The translations under genes and the position numbers were made by a program. Positions 1-6,241 of a stretch of DNA of 6,241 nucleotides are shown in pieces. Positions within the stretch are counted from its first letter, which is position 1, and every line of letters starts with the position of its first letter. Under the pieces are notes generated by a model. It was not told where the DNA came from, made no database searches, and saw only the letters and a program-made list of their open reading frames with translations. The stretch spans positions 1 through 6,241 of the forward strand of contig CANJMU010000042.1 in the NCBI GenBank assembly GCA_947475135.1, read 5' to 3'. Origin of the DNA: Silvanigrellaceae bacterium. GTDB lineage: Bacteria > Bdellovibrionota > Oligoflexia > Silvanigrellales > Silvanigrellaceae.

Positions 1-1
1 A

Positions 2-421
2 GAAGCCGTTTTGGAATATTGCAAAAGTAATCACATCGAAATTTTTGGTGAACATTTTATTTATGGAAGCGATATTCAAGACGATATTGTCATAAAAACA
101 AAACCCCAACTTCTGGCATCTGAAACAGACTTTTTAATTCAAATTCAAAGCTGTGACGCTTTGCTTTCGAAACCCATCGCATCTCATGGTATTATGATCA
201 TCAATCCGCCCTACGGAGAAAGACTCCATGAAACTTCTGAAGTTGTTACCTTATATAAAAGTATTGGTGATCTCTGGAAACAAAAATATAAAAATTGGAA
301 CACATGGATTTTATCTTCCAATAAAGAGGCCCTTAAAAATTTGGGCCTTCGACCGACGCAAAAAAATAAAATATTCAACGGCCCTTTGGAGTGTTTGTAT
401 GAACAATTTTTGCTTTATTAA
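2..421 (+). CDS. THUMP-type class I SAM-dependent RNA methyltransferase, RlmL/YpsC type (C-terminal fragment)
   Basis: This is the last 139 codons of a gene that begins before the window. The frame is already open at base 2, so the TTG at 11 is not the real start. Seen: a GSDI segment (bases about 65-76) where this family has the acidic loop that binds the SAM ribose, then motif IV NPPYGERL (bases 203-226), then a C-terminal NGPLEC segment. Known: an NPPYGERL motif IV with an NG.LEC tail marks the RlmL/YpsC group, which has an N-terminal THUMP domain and makes N2-methylguanine in 23S rRNA (m2G2445 for E. coli RlmL). The THUMP domain and glycine-rich motif I should lie upstream, outside the window. 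Inferred: a cytoplasmic rRNA guanine-N2 methyltransferase. E. coli RlmL is fused to RlmK, whereas this protein ends right after the RlmL-type domain, so it is the stand-alone form. The exact target base cannot be read from this fragment. The stop at 419-421 lies nine bases before the next gene. Confidence 0.86.
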   Translation, partial: EAVLEYCKSNHIEIFGEHFIYGSDIQDDIVIKTKPQLLASETDFLIQIQSCDALLSKPIASHGIMIINPPYGERLHETSEVVTLYKSIGDLWKQKYKNWNTWILSSNKEALKNLGLRPTQKNKIFNGPLECLYEQFLLY

Positions 422-430
422 GTTTTCACT

Positions 431-934
431 ATGAGTGAAAAAACAACTCATTGGAAAGAATTTCGAATTCTTTATGTTTCTACAATTCCACAAATTGAAA
501 ACATTAAAAATGAGTTGCTTCGCGAAGGCGCACGGATCTTAGAAAACTCTTCAAATTCATTAAAAATCAGCTCACAAGCGTGTTTTCAGCAAAACCCTTC
601 CCAAAAAGAATTCCCCAATATTCATATTCGTTTCCACTCTGACGAGTTGGAATCTGCAAAAGATCTTGCTTCCTTTGACGCAGATCTGGTCATTGTAGAT
701 GAAAAAATTGGAGACACAAAATTTACCTTTGAGCAGTTCAAATGGGGGCTGGAACGTTTTTCCAACAAAGATTTTTTATACACGACAAAAAGAATCATCG
801 TGATTATCAATCCCGATGCAGCCTCTTCGAACCGGGAATTTCAGCTTAGCTTAGCCAATGTACGCGCAGTTATTTTGCCTCCAAATAAATTATTTAATTT
901 TATTTGCATGGCTTGCAAAGAATTATTTAATTTC
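431..934 (+). other. Pseudo-receiver-like domain at the N terminus of the patatin
   Basis: Residues about 11-168 of the patatin protein read as an alternating fold: strand FRILYVS (11-17), helix 20-34, a polar stretch, strand IHIRFH (64-69), helix 71-82, strand DLVIVD (85-90), helix 99-110, strand RIIVIIN (121-127), strand VRAVILPP (144-151), helix 153-167. Order and spacing match a response-regulator receiver, with Asp90 at the phospho-acceptor position. The acidic residues after strand 1 and the Lys of the usual Lys-Pro pair are not visible, so phosphorylation is doubtful. It may instead act as a protein-interaction or localisation module. The assignment is by eye only. Confidence 0.5.
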
Positions 935-1978
935 CGCGAGCATCATCACAAAACAAGTTTGTGTATTTCTGGCGGTGGTGTTGAAGGTTACATTTATTCT
1001 ATTGGAGTTCTTCAAGCCCTAAACGATTGTTTTAAAGATAAATCCTGTAATGATTTCGATATTTATTGCGGAGTTTCTTCGGGTGCCATTTTATCGAGTG
1101 CTTTAGCATGCGGTTCACCAATTGATGATTTAAAAAAACAACTCGAACGAAAAAGCACAAAACTCGAAACCATTCATTTAAATACGATTTTCGATCCTGC
1201 TTTTGGAGAAGTCACAACACGATTTCTATCTATTTTTAAAGCCCTTCCCACAATGGATCTCAGTTTGCTGATTTCACGACTGCAAAGAACAATTCCCGTA
1301 GGTTTTTTTCGCGGTGAAAAATTAAAAAAATTTTTAGAACGTCAAATTCAAATTTTTGGTGTTCCAGATAATATGTCCTCACTTCAAAAAGAACTTTACA
1401 TTAACGTCACAGATCAGGATTCTGGGGAAAATGTTGTTTTGGGTGACGACCCTTGGAGTGATGTTAAAATAAGTCAAGCTATCCGTGCCAGTACTGCACT
1501 TCCACCATTTTATTTACCAGAAAAAATCAATGGTCATTGGTTTACAGATGGTCAACTGACCAGCAATTCAGATTTTCAAACCGCCATTCAAAAAGGAGCA
1601 GGGCTGGTGGTCTACATTGACCCTATGACTTCGTTTGTGACGAATAAACCTGGGGAAAGTTTGCGCCGCGGAGGTTATTTTACGTTATTGCAAGCTGTGA
1701 AAAGCATCATTGAAACACGGTCAAAGTCTTACATTAGCCGTGCTATGGACCACACACCAGATGTGGATTTTGTGATTTTTAGACCCACAAACCAAGCCAT
1801 GGAAACCATGTCTGGTAACCCCATGAAATACACTTTGAATATCGACCTCATCTCCCATGGCTACAGGTCGACTTTGGACTCTGTTTTAAGCTCTTATGAT
1901 GCCATGTCCCACAAGTTTGAAAAGCATGGAATTCAATTCAAAGAAAAAAGTAAAATAGAGCAACTTTTATTATCTTAA
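431..1978 (+). CDS. Patatin-like phospholipase with N-terminal receiver-like domain
   Basis: This 515-residue protein has no signal peptide or membrane segment, so it is probably cytoplasmic unless exported by a specialised system. The patatin domain spans about residues 175-455. Seen: the glycine-rich oxyanion loop SGGGVEG (180-186), the nucleophile elbow GVSSG (214-218, Ser216), and the second catalytic residue in DGQ (Asp373), after a typical RAST-ALPPF stretch (352-360). Known: patatins are Ser-Asp dyad lipid acyl hydrolases (phospholipase A type). The dyad is complete, so activity is expected; the substrate is unknown. DGQ replaces the commoner DGG or DGA but keeps the Asp. Residues 11-168 alternate strands and helices like a CheY receiver. 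DLVIVD (85-90) matches the phospho-acceptor strand, but the acidic pair after strand 1 and the conserved Lys before strand 5's Pro appear to be missing. ATG 431 is the first start after the upstream stop, but I see no clear Shine-Dalgarno, so translation may be coupled to the methyltransferase gene. Confidence 0.93.
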   Translation: MSEKTTHWKEFRILYVSTIPQIENIKNELLREGARILENSSNSLKISSQACFQQNPSQKEFPNIHIRFHSDELESAKDLASFDADLVIVDEKIGDTKFTFEQFKWGLERFSNKDFLYTTKRIIVIINPDAASSNREFQLSLANVRAVILPPNKLFNFICMACKELFNFREHHHKTSLCISGGGVEGYIYSIGVLQALNDCFKDKSCNDFDIYCGVSSGAILSSALACGSPIDDLKKQLERKSTKLETIHLNTIFDPAFGEVTTRFLSIFKALPTMDLSLLISRLQRTIPVGFFRGEKLKKFLERQIQIFGVPDNMSSLQKELYINVTDQDSGENVVLGDDPWSDVKISQAIRASTALPPFYLPEKINGHWFTDGQLTSNSDFQTAIQKGAGLVVYIDPMTSFVTNKPGESLRRGGYFTLLQAVKSIIETRSKSYISRAMDHTPDVDFVIFRPTNQAMETMSGNPMKYTLNIDLISHGYRSTLDSVLSSYDAMSHKFEKHGIQFKEKSKIEQLLLS

Positions 1979-2050
1979 TTTTTCAGAGCAGCCTCATCAT
2001 AATTTCCTACCGTCAAAATTTTTTGCCCCTCCATTTATTTTAAATTTTTT

Positions 2051-2068
2051 TCACCGAAAAAGTGGTGA
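2051..2068 (+). terminator. Weak hairpin with following T tract, possible terminator
   Basis: TCACC at 2051-2055 pairs with GGTGA at 2064-2068 across an 8-base loop. A T run (2072-2076) follows three bases later. The stem is only five pairs and lies 73 bases past the patatin stop and 50 bases before the lipoprotein start. It could be a weak intrinsic terminator or a leader hairpin. In such AT-rich DNA it could also be chance. Confidence 0.22.
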
Positions 2069-2106
2069 GTATTTTTATTCTGTTAAAAATAAATTCTGTT
2101 CCAAAA

Positions 2107-2111
2107 AAGGG
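2107..2111 (+). promoter_or_regulatory. Ribosome binding site fixing the lipoprotein start at 2119
   Basis: AAGGG, preceded by an A run, sits seven bases before ATG 2119. The longer in-frame option, GTG at 2062, has no Shine-Dalgarno and would put 19 extra residues in front of a well-formed lipoprotein signal peptide. This site therefore decides the start. Confidence 0.75.
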
Positions 2112-2118
2112 TTTTATT

Positions 2119-2190
2119 ATGGATTTTTTAAAGAAATTTATTGCTTGTCCAGCTGCTTCTGTTCTGTTTTTTTTTATTTTATTTTCTTGT
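2119..2190 (+). other. Lipoprotein signal peptide and lipidated cysteine
   Basis: These 24 codons encode a basic n-region (Lys4, Lys5), a hydrophobic core and the lipobox Leu21-Phe22-Ser23-Cys24. Phe at -2 is less usual than Ala, Ser or Thr, but Leu at -3, Ser at -1 and Cys at +1 fit signal peptidase II. The core is encoded across a run of nine T (2167-2175). Confidence 0.8.
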
Positions 2191-5100
2191 TCTCCAACAG
2201 CAAAAAATTCCGGCGACAACACAATCAACTCCGGAGATGTGACGCTCGGAAGCCTTAAAAAAATTGTCCCTATTTCAACAGGATCGACGTTAATAAATTG
2301 GGGAATCTCAACCACAGCAAAAGCTGACAATAGTTACAAAAAATTTCAGCTTCTTGAAAGTAAGGGTGGAGGAACTCCAACTCCTGTAGATTTGAGCGGT
2401 TTAAAACTGACAAACGAAAAAATATTCGATCTGACCTATTTTGAAGGAACCCCTGCGACTCCAAAGGATATTTCTACCGCTCCGAAGTTTGTTTGCCTTC
2501 TTCAGAATGATGCTGCCATATCCAATCTTTTTGGAGGTTCATCTCCCCCAAACCTAAAGGAAGTTTCACCGAACCGGGGAGAATATATTTCAACGAGAAC
2601 TATTGGAGGAAGTTTGTATTGCTTCCGTATCACCACATCATCCCTACTTAAACAGACTTCACCCAACCCCGTCACGCTTGGTGTCAATTCCAATAAACTC
2701 CAGGCCAATAGCCATAAATACGTTTCTATTTTTGGAGGTTTAGGTAAAATTTGCGCACTTGCTACCAACTCAAACGTAGATTGTTTTCAAATTGATGGCA
2801 CAATGGCCTCGCTTTTACTATGGAATAATGACGATAATTCAACATTAACAGTAAAAACAGACTCCTTTATCACACAAACAAGTACCGACAGACCAACCCC
2901 AACATTGAACGTTAAGAAGATAGGAAACGATGTATCCACTCAACTGTCTTATTTACAAGATCAGAAAAATAAAAATTTTAATGATGAAGTCGATTGCTTT
3001 TTAGGAAATAAAAATAATAACGCCACTTACTGCATTTACACCCATTATCCCGAACTCAGTCAATATTTAGCCATTGGAAATTATCATATTTGCGCAGTGA
3101 CAAATGACGGGTCCAATGGTTCAAAAGATACCATTCAATGCATGATGACAGATGCAAACCCACAACATAATTTAGGACAATTAGGATGGGGATATAAAAA
3201 GAATTATTTGTCAAATAATTTGTACACGTCTTATGTCTCACAATATCCGAGTTCAAAAATTTTAAGCATTGGAGCAGGGGGATATCACACTTGTTTTGTG
3301 GAAAGAGTAAATAGCAATGATGGTATCAAATGTTTTGGTTATAATTTTGCACCTTACGTAAATAGTAGCAGCCGGACCAATGTCCAAACTTTTCAAATAC
3401 TTTCTTCCCTGGATGGTGTTGCAATAAATAACCCCAATTACAATTATCATCCCTTACTTTCTTCATTTACCGCTGCAAATGCCACAAATCTTGTCACAAA
3501 ACGCGGTGTTTCTACGACGGATTCTTTAAAAATTTATGACCCCATCAAAATGGCTCCTGGATCAAAATCTTCGAACAATAAACATAACGTGGCTCTGCAT
3601 TCAATTTTTTCTAAACCAACAGCAGTCAATTTGCCTTCAGATCAAGGCAAAAGTCTCTTTTTTCAAAATACATCAAACAATATTTCTAACGATCAATATC
3701 GCATTTTTACAGGACAAACCTACACATGCGTTCAGCATGCAAATAACCCAATGTTTATGTATAATGACACTCTTAACACGAATTGTTTCTCTCCTATCCG
3801 CAACGATAACTGTACCAAATTTGATGGTTACATGTTAGCGGTCAACAATAAACTCAAAGAAAATATTTCCAATTTTGACAATAAAAACGCCATGGTTTGC
3901 TTTGGAGATTTAAGCGATTTTTTTCAAAGCACAAACCAAGTGACACCTCCAAAGAATCCGAACAGCGCTCTTGCAAATGGAAATACTTTTTTATTATCGA
4001 ATAATATTTATTTTATAGAAGGAAGATTTTCGACACCTTATGTCATTTTGAACCAGGCTGACAACAACAACAACGGTTACTCTAACTACACGACAACCCC
4101 ACTCAGTGTGAATTTTAATTCCTGCAAAAACAACCCTGATATTGAACAAGAACTTTGTGGAGCCTATTTAAAAACAGGTTTTATTTCTACAGCGTCCCGT
4201 ACAAAATCAATACTCAGCATACCGCGCAATACATTAGCCCATACATTTTTTCTGAATAACACAACAGGATCTCCAACGTCTGATACAAGTGGCACAAAGA
4301 GATATATCGACTACCTAGTTGGCGCAAAAAAACTCTGGTTACCCAATATAGATGTGACTGCTGGCGATGCACACACCTGCACCTTACGTGTTGACGGAAC
4401 TGCTATGTGCTGGGGGGACAATCGTTTTTGTCAGATTAGTGGAACAAAAATAGGTGATAAAAATACCTCGAGTGACTGCGGCTACACAGCAGGAGCATTC
4501 ACTCCGAAACCTGACAACTTTTTATTTCCACCAACACAAATCAGCGTGACTGGAGCCTCTGTCGTTGGGGTTTATGCGGGTCGGGATGGCACATGTGTTG
4601 TGTCTTCGACAAGCCCCGCACCAAGTTCTACGAATGCGGCAGATAAAGTTTCATGTCAGGGTACTTTTTACAATTTGGACCTTATTCAAAGTGGCACGAT
4701 CACTGACACATCTATTAAAACATTCAAAGGACTGACTGATTTAGCAGTAGGATCTTCCTTAGCGTGGAGAAAAGCCGCTTTCGAAGTCAGCGATGCCGTA
4801 TTTGGCGTAGCACCAACACCTATGAATAATGTCATGGCAATACAAGGATATCCATTTACACCCAGTCCGATTAATATAAGTTCAACATCAACACCACCAA
4901 ACGATAGCATCTTTAGATCTGATTTTTTGACTATCAACTCACAATCCAACTGGTACTATATGTACACATCCTACGCGACCTTTTCCAAAATATTTTCTAA
5001 TGCTAATGACTTATTAGACTCTTTTGGCAGAAATAAGGGGCTCTGTGTTGCTCGTAATAACGATAATGCTATCTGCAAAGGTACAGCTGGAAATACACAG

Positions 5101-5583
5101 TTCAACAGTGATTATCCGAGTAAAATGAAGACGAATTCAATTGCTTTCACCCACGCTGCTTTTGGTTACGTCACAACCCCAGATTTTGCTTTAAATGTTC
5201 TAACATTCACTCCTTCTGGAGCAACTCCTTCTGGAGCAGGAGCCCTTGCAAGCTCCCTCGGATATCAAAAAGTAAACCCTATCAATTCAACACCCCAAAA
5301 ATCAAACGCCTACGATCCACTCACTCTGAAGATCCCTGCCCTTAGCGTCACTGCCGGAGTCCGTCATTTCTGCGCCTTGGACGTGAATGGAGTGGTGACA
5401 TGCTACGGAGATTTAATCAATGTTACAACCTCAACCCCCACAGGAACAACAAACTACTTAAAATATAATCAATTGGGTGAAGGGAACAGCAAAACACCTC
5501 CCCCAACCACAGCTGCGTCTCCAAATAGAATAAACAGCAATAGCTATAATTCCGTAAACACCATGATCGATCGCGACAATTAA
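2119..5583 (+). CDS. Large lipoprotein with divergent RCC1-like beta-propeller repeats
   Basis: With the start at ATG 2119 the protein has 1154 residues. Residues 1-23 form a lipoprotein signal peptide: Lys4-Lys5, a hydrophobic VLFFFILF core, then LFSC with Cys24 as the lipidated residue. Ser25 at +2 favours the outer membrane under the E. coli sorting rule. The body repeats a bacterial RCC1-like pattern, best seen in VTAGDAHTC (746-754) followed by MCWGDN (763-768). Gly-x4-Cys recurs with its Cys at residues 212, 325, 392, 537, 754, 826 and 1085. A second Cys follows 10-20 residues later, often in C-[FWY]-G. GQLGWG (353-358) and NQLGEG (1117-1122) match the RCC1 GQLG signature. Known: RCC1 repeats fold into seven-bladed propellers, usually protein-binding. 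Inferred: a surface or periplasmic propeller with disulfide-pinned blades; the ligand is unknown. Spacing between repeat cysteines (67 to 259 residues) is far wider than the 50-60 of a normal blade, so long Asn/Ser/Thr-rich insertions or degenerate blades lie between. No enzymatic motif is visible. Confidence 0.85.
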   Translation: MDFLKKFIACPAASVLFFFILFSCSPTAKNSGDNTINSGDVTLGSLKKIVPISTGSTLINWGISTTAKADNSYKKFQLLESKGGGTPTPVDLSGLKLTNEKIFDLTYFEGTPATPKDISTAPKFVCLLQNDAAISNLFGGSSPPNLKEVSPNRGEYISTRTIGGSLYCFRITTSSLLKQTSPNPVTLGVNSNKLQANSHKYVSIFGGLGKICALATNSNVDCFQIDGTMASLLLWNNDDNSTLTVKTDSFITQTSTDRPTPTLNVKKIGNDVSTQLSYLQDQKNKNFNDEVDCFLGNKNNNATYCIYTHYPELSQYLAIGNYHICAVTNDGSNGSKDTIQCMMTDANPQHNLGQLGWGYKKNYLSNNLYTSYVSQYPSSKILSIGAGGYHTCFVERVNSNDGIKCFGYNFAPYVNSSSRTNVQTFQILSSLDGVAINNPNYNYHPLLSSFTAANATNLVTKRGVSTTDSLKIYDPIKMAPGSKSSNNKHNVALHSIFSKPTAVNLPSDQGKSLFFQNTSNNISNDQYRIFTGQTYTCVQHANNPMFMYNDTLNTNCFSPIRNDNCTKFDGYMLAVNNKLKENISNFDNKNAMVCFGDLSDFFQSTNQVTPPKNPNSALANGNTFLLSNNIYFIEGRFSTPYVILNQADNNNNGYSNYTTTPLSVNFNSCKNNPDIEQELCGAYLKTGFISTASRTKSILSIPRNTLAHTFFLNNTTGSPTSDTSGTKRYIDYLVGAKKLWLPNIDVTAGDAHTCTLRVDGTAMCWGDNRFCQISGTKIGDKNTSSDCGYTAGAFTPKPDNFLFPPTQISVTGASVVGVYAGRDGTCVVSSTSPAPSSTNAADKVSCQGTFYNLDLIQSGTITDTSIKTFKGLTDLAVGSSLAWRKAAFEVSDAVFGVAPTPMNNVMAIQGYPFTPSPINISSTSTPPNDSIFRSDFLTINSQSNWYYMYTSYATFSKIFSNANDLLDSFGRNKGLCVARNNDNAICKGTAGNTQFNSDYPSKMKTNSIAFTHAAFGYVTTPDFALNVLTFTPSGATPSGAGALASSLGYQKVNPINSTPQKSNAYDPLTLKIPALSVTAGVRHFCALDVNGVVTCYGDLINVTTSTPTGTTNYLKYNQLGEGNSKTPPPTTAASPNRINSNSYNSVNTMIDRDN
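5209..5238 (+). repeat. Perfect 15-bp tandem duplication inside the lipoprotein gene
   Basis: ACTCCTTCTGGAGCA occurs twice back to back (5209-5223 and 5224-5238) and encodes TPSGA twice, at residues 1031-1040 of the 1154-residue protein. Each unit contains CTCC/GGAG, a small hairpin. The length is a multiple of three, so the frame is kept. It lies in an insertion between two repeat blades, where length change should be tolerated. Confidence 0.85.
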
Positions 5584-5695
5584 TTTTTATCCAAACCTAC
5601 CCGTCATTATTAAAAGCCTAAAAGAAAATATTTCCTACACCCTGCATTCAAAAAAATAAGAAAATAAAGCTGTAACTTTCTATGAAATTCTCTTT

Positions 5696-5700
5696 GGAGA
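5696..5700 (+). promoter_or_regulatory. Strong ribosome binding site for the last gene
   Basis: GGAGA lies seven bases before ATG 5708, a near-ideal Shine-Dalgarno and spacing. TTCTC at 5688-5692 can pair with GAGAA at 5697-5701 over a 4-base loop, which would cover part of the site. The stem is short and may not matter in the cell. Confidence 0.75.
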
Positions 5701-5707
5701 AACGATC

Positions 5708-6241
5708 ATGCAAATGAGAAAAATTCCGGCTAATAATCTTCAAAAAAATCCAAGCCCACCTTTAAAACCAGACCCCAAAAAAACAAAAATTAAAATGATT
5801 CTCGCAGGCGGATCCTCTGCTGCACTCCTGTTTGGTATTGGCTTTTTTTTGCTTCAAATTATTAGTAAACCAACAATCAAACCAAAACCTGTTCAAAAAC
5901 AAATTGAAGAAATCGTTGTTCAGCCTACAAATCTTGACGATATTTTCAACACTCCGATCCAAGAAAAAACAGATCTTTTTGAAGATCAAACACAAATTCC
6001 AAATCAAAATATTATTGCCCACTTACCACCACTCGATCGCATGACCCCTTTTATTTTTAAATTTCCACCAACTTTAAAAACTTCAAAATCCTCAAAACCA
6101 ATTTATGATCGGGAAATTTTTTTTCATAAATACAATGACGAAAATAGAGGCCCCGCTCTTGCAACAAACAAGCCAGGAACAATTGAAGTCTCCACAACCA
6201 AAAATTTTAAACATCTTTATTTGACGACACGTACGAATAAA
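5708..6241 (+). CDS. Hypothetical single-pass membrane protein with Pro/Lys-rich periplasmic stalk (5' part)
   Basis: The frame runs 178 codons from ATG 5708 to the window edge with no stop, so the gene is cut at its 3' end. A strong Shine-Dalgarno and the fit of the predicted protein to a membrane topology support it as real. Residues 1-29 are polar and basic, rich in Pro and Lys, ending in KKTKIK. Residues 30-52 form one hydrophobic helix (Met30-Ile52). Then comes a stalk with repeated Lys-Pro (KPTIKPKPVQK, 54-64), an acidic segment (about 66-92) and the start of what may be a folded domain. By the positive-inside rule the N terminus is cytoplasmic and the rest periplasmic. This layout resembles TonB-like, SPOR-domain or secretion-apparatus bitopic proteins, but I recognise no family motif and assign no function. 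It starts 124 bases after the lipoprotein stop with its own ribosome binding site, so it may be translated, and perhaps transcribed, independently. Confidence 0.72.
   Translation, partial: MQMRKIPANNLQKNPSPPLKPDPKKTKIKMILAGGSSAALLFGIGFFLLQIISKPTIKPKPVQKQIEEIVVQPTNLDDIFNTPIQEKTDLFEDQTQIPNQNIIAHLPPLDRMTPFIFKFPPTLKTSKSSKPIYDREIFFHKYNDENRGPALATNKPGTIEVSTTKNFKHLYLTTRTNK

Noticed and set aside
2012..2080. Sigma-70-like promoter before the lipoprotein
   Set aside because: Candidates such as TTGCCC at 2023 and TATTCT at 2076 do not pair with a matching partner at 16-18 bases; AT richness gives many weak -10 look-alikes.
2062..2118. Upstream in-frame GTG start for the lipoprotein (19 extra residues)
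   Set aside because: It has no Shine-Dalgarno, overlaps the possible hairpin, and would place extra residues before a complete lipoprotein signal peptide that starts at 2119 behind AAGGG.
2040..2330. Minus-strand open frame of 96 codons across the patatin-lipoprotein gap
   Set aside because: It is mostly antisense to the lipoprotein start, with no recognisable domain; best read as a shadow of the plus-strand gene.
3536..3838. Plus-strand open frame of 100 codons inside the lipoprotein gene
   Set aside because: It lies wholly within the RCC1-like coding sequence in another frame, and that frame of the main gene is continuous with visible repeats on both sides, so there is no sign of a frameshift.
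5584..5707. Terminator after the lipoprotein gene or promoter for the next gene
   Set aside because: I found no GC stem followed by T in this 124-bp gap, and no convincing -35/-10 pair. Only the ribosome binding site and a 5-pair stem over it are visible.
5762..6044. Two overlapping frames of 70-86 codons, one on each strand
   Set aside because: Both overlap the open frame from 5708, which has a far better start signal and a coherent topology. They are rich in Phe, Lys and Asn, as expected from out-of-frame reading of AT-rich DNA.

Overview
The window is AT-rich DNA, probably from a Gram-negative bacterium. One gene encodes a long exported lipoprotein with Ser after the lipobox Cys, and the next starts a membrane-anchored protein with a periplasmic-type tail. 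The base composition, the Asn/Ser/Thr-rich secreted protein and the gene mix remind me of the Bdellovibrionota/Silvanigrellales group, but that is a guess from style and no marker gene here proves it. All genes lie on the + strand. I see no rRNA, tRNA, CRISPR array, insertion sequence, phage gene or attachment site.

Layout: (1) At 2-421 is the 3' end of a THUMP-type class I SAM-dependent RNA methyltransferase (RlmL/YpsC type), recognised by its NPPYGERL motif and NGPLEC tail. (2) At 431-1978, nine bases later and in the same reading frame, is a patatin-like phospholipase. It has a complete Ser-Asp catalytic set behind an N-terminal domain that looks like a degenerate response-regulator receiver. 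(3) At 2119-5583, after a 140-bp gap, is a very long (1154-residue) predicted lipoprotein. It carries divergent RCC1-like beta-propeller repeats marked by paired cysteines. (4) From 5708 to the window edge is the beginning of a bitopic membrane protein of unknown function with a strong Shine-Dalgarno sequence.

The methyltransferase and patatin are close enough to share a transcript. The lipoprotein and the final membrane protein each have their own clear ribosome binding site and a 124-140 bp leader, so they may be separate units. Nothing in the sequence ties the four products into one pathway. The points most worth a second look are the receiver-like domain on the patatin, the expanded cysteine-paired RCC1-like lipoprotein, and the in-frame methyltransferase/patatin junction. 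I see no clearly new multi-gene system in this window.
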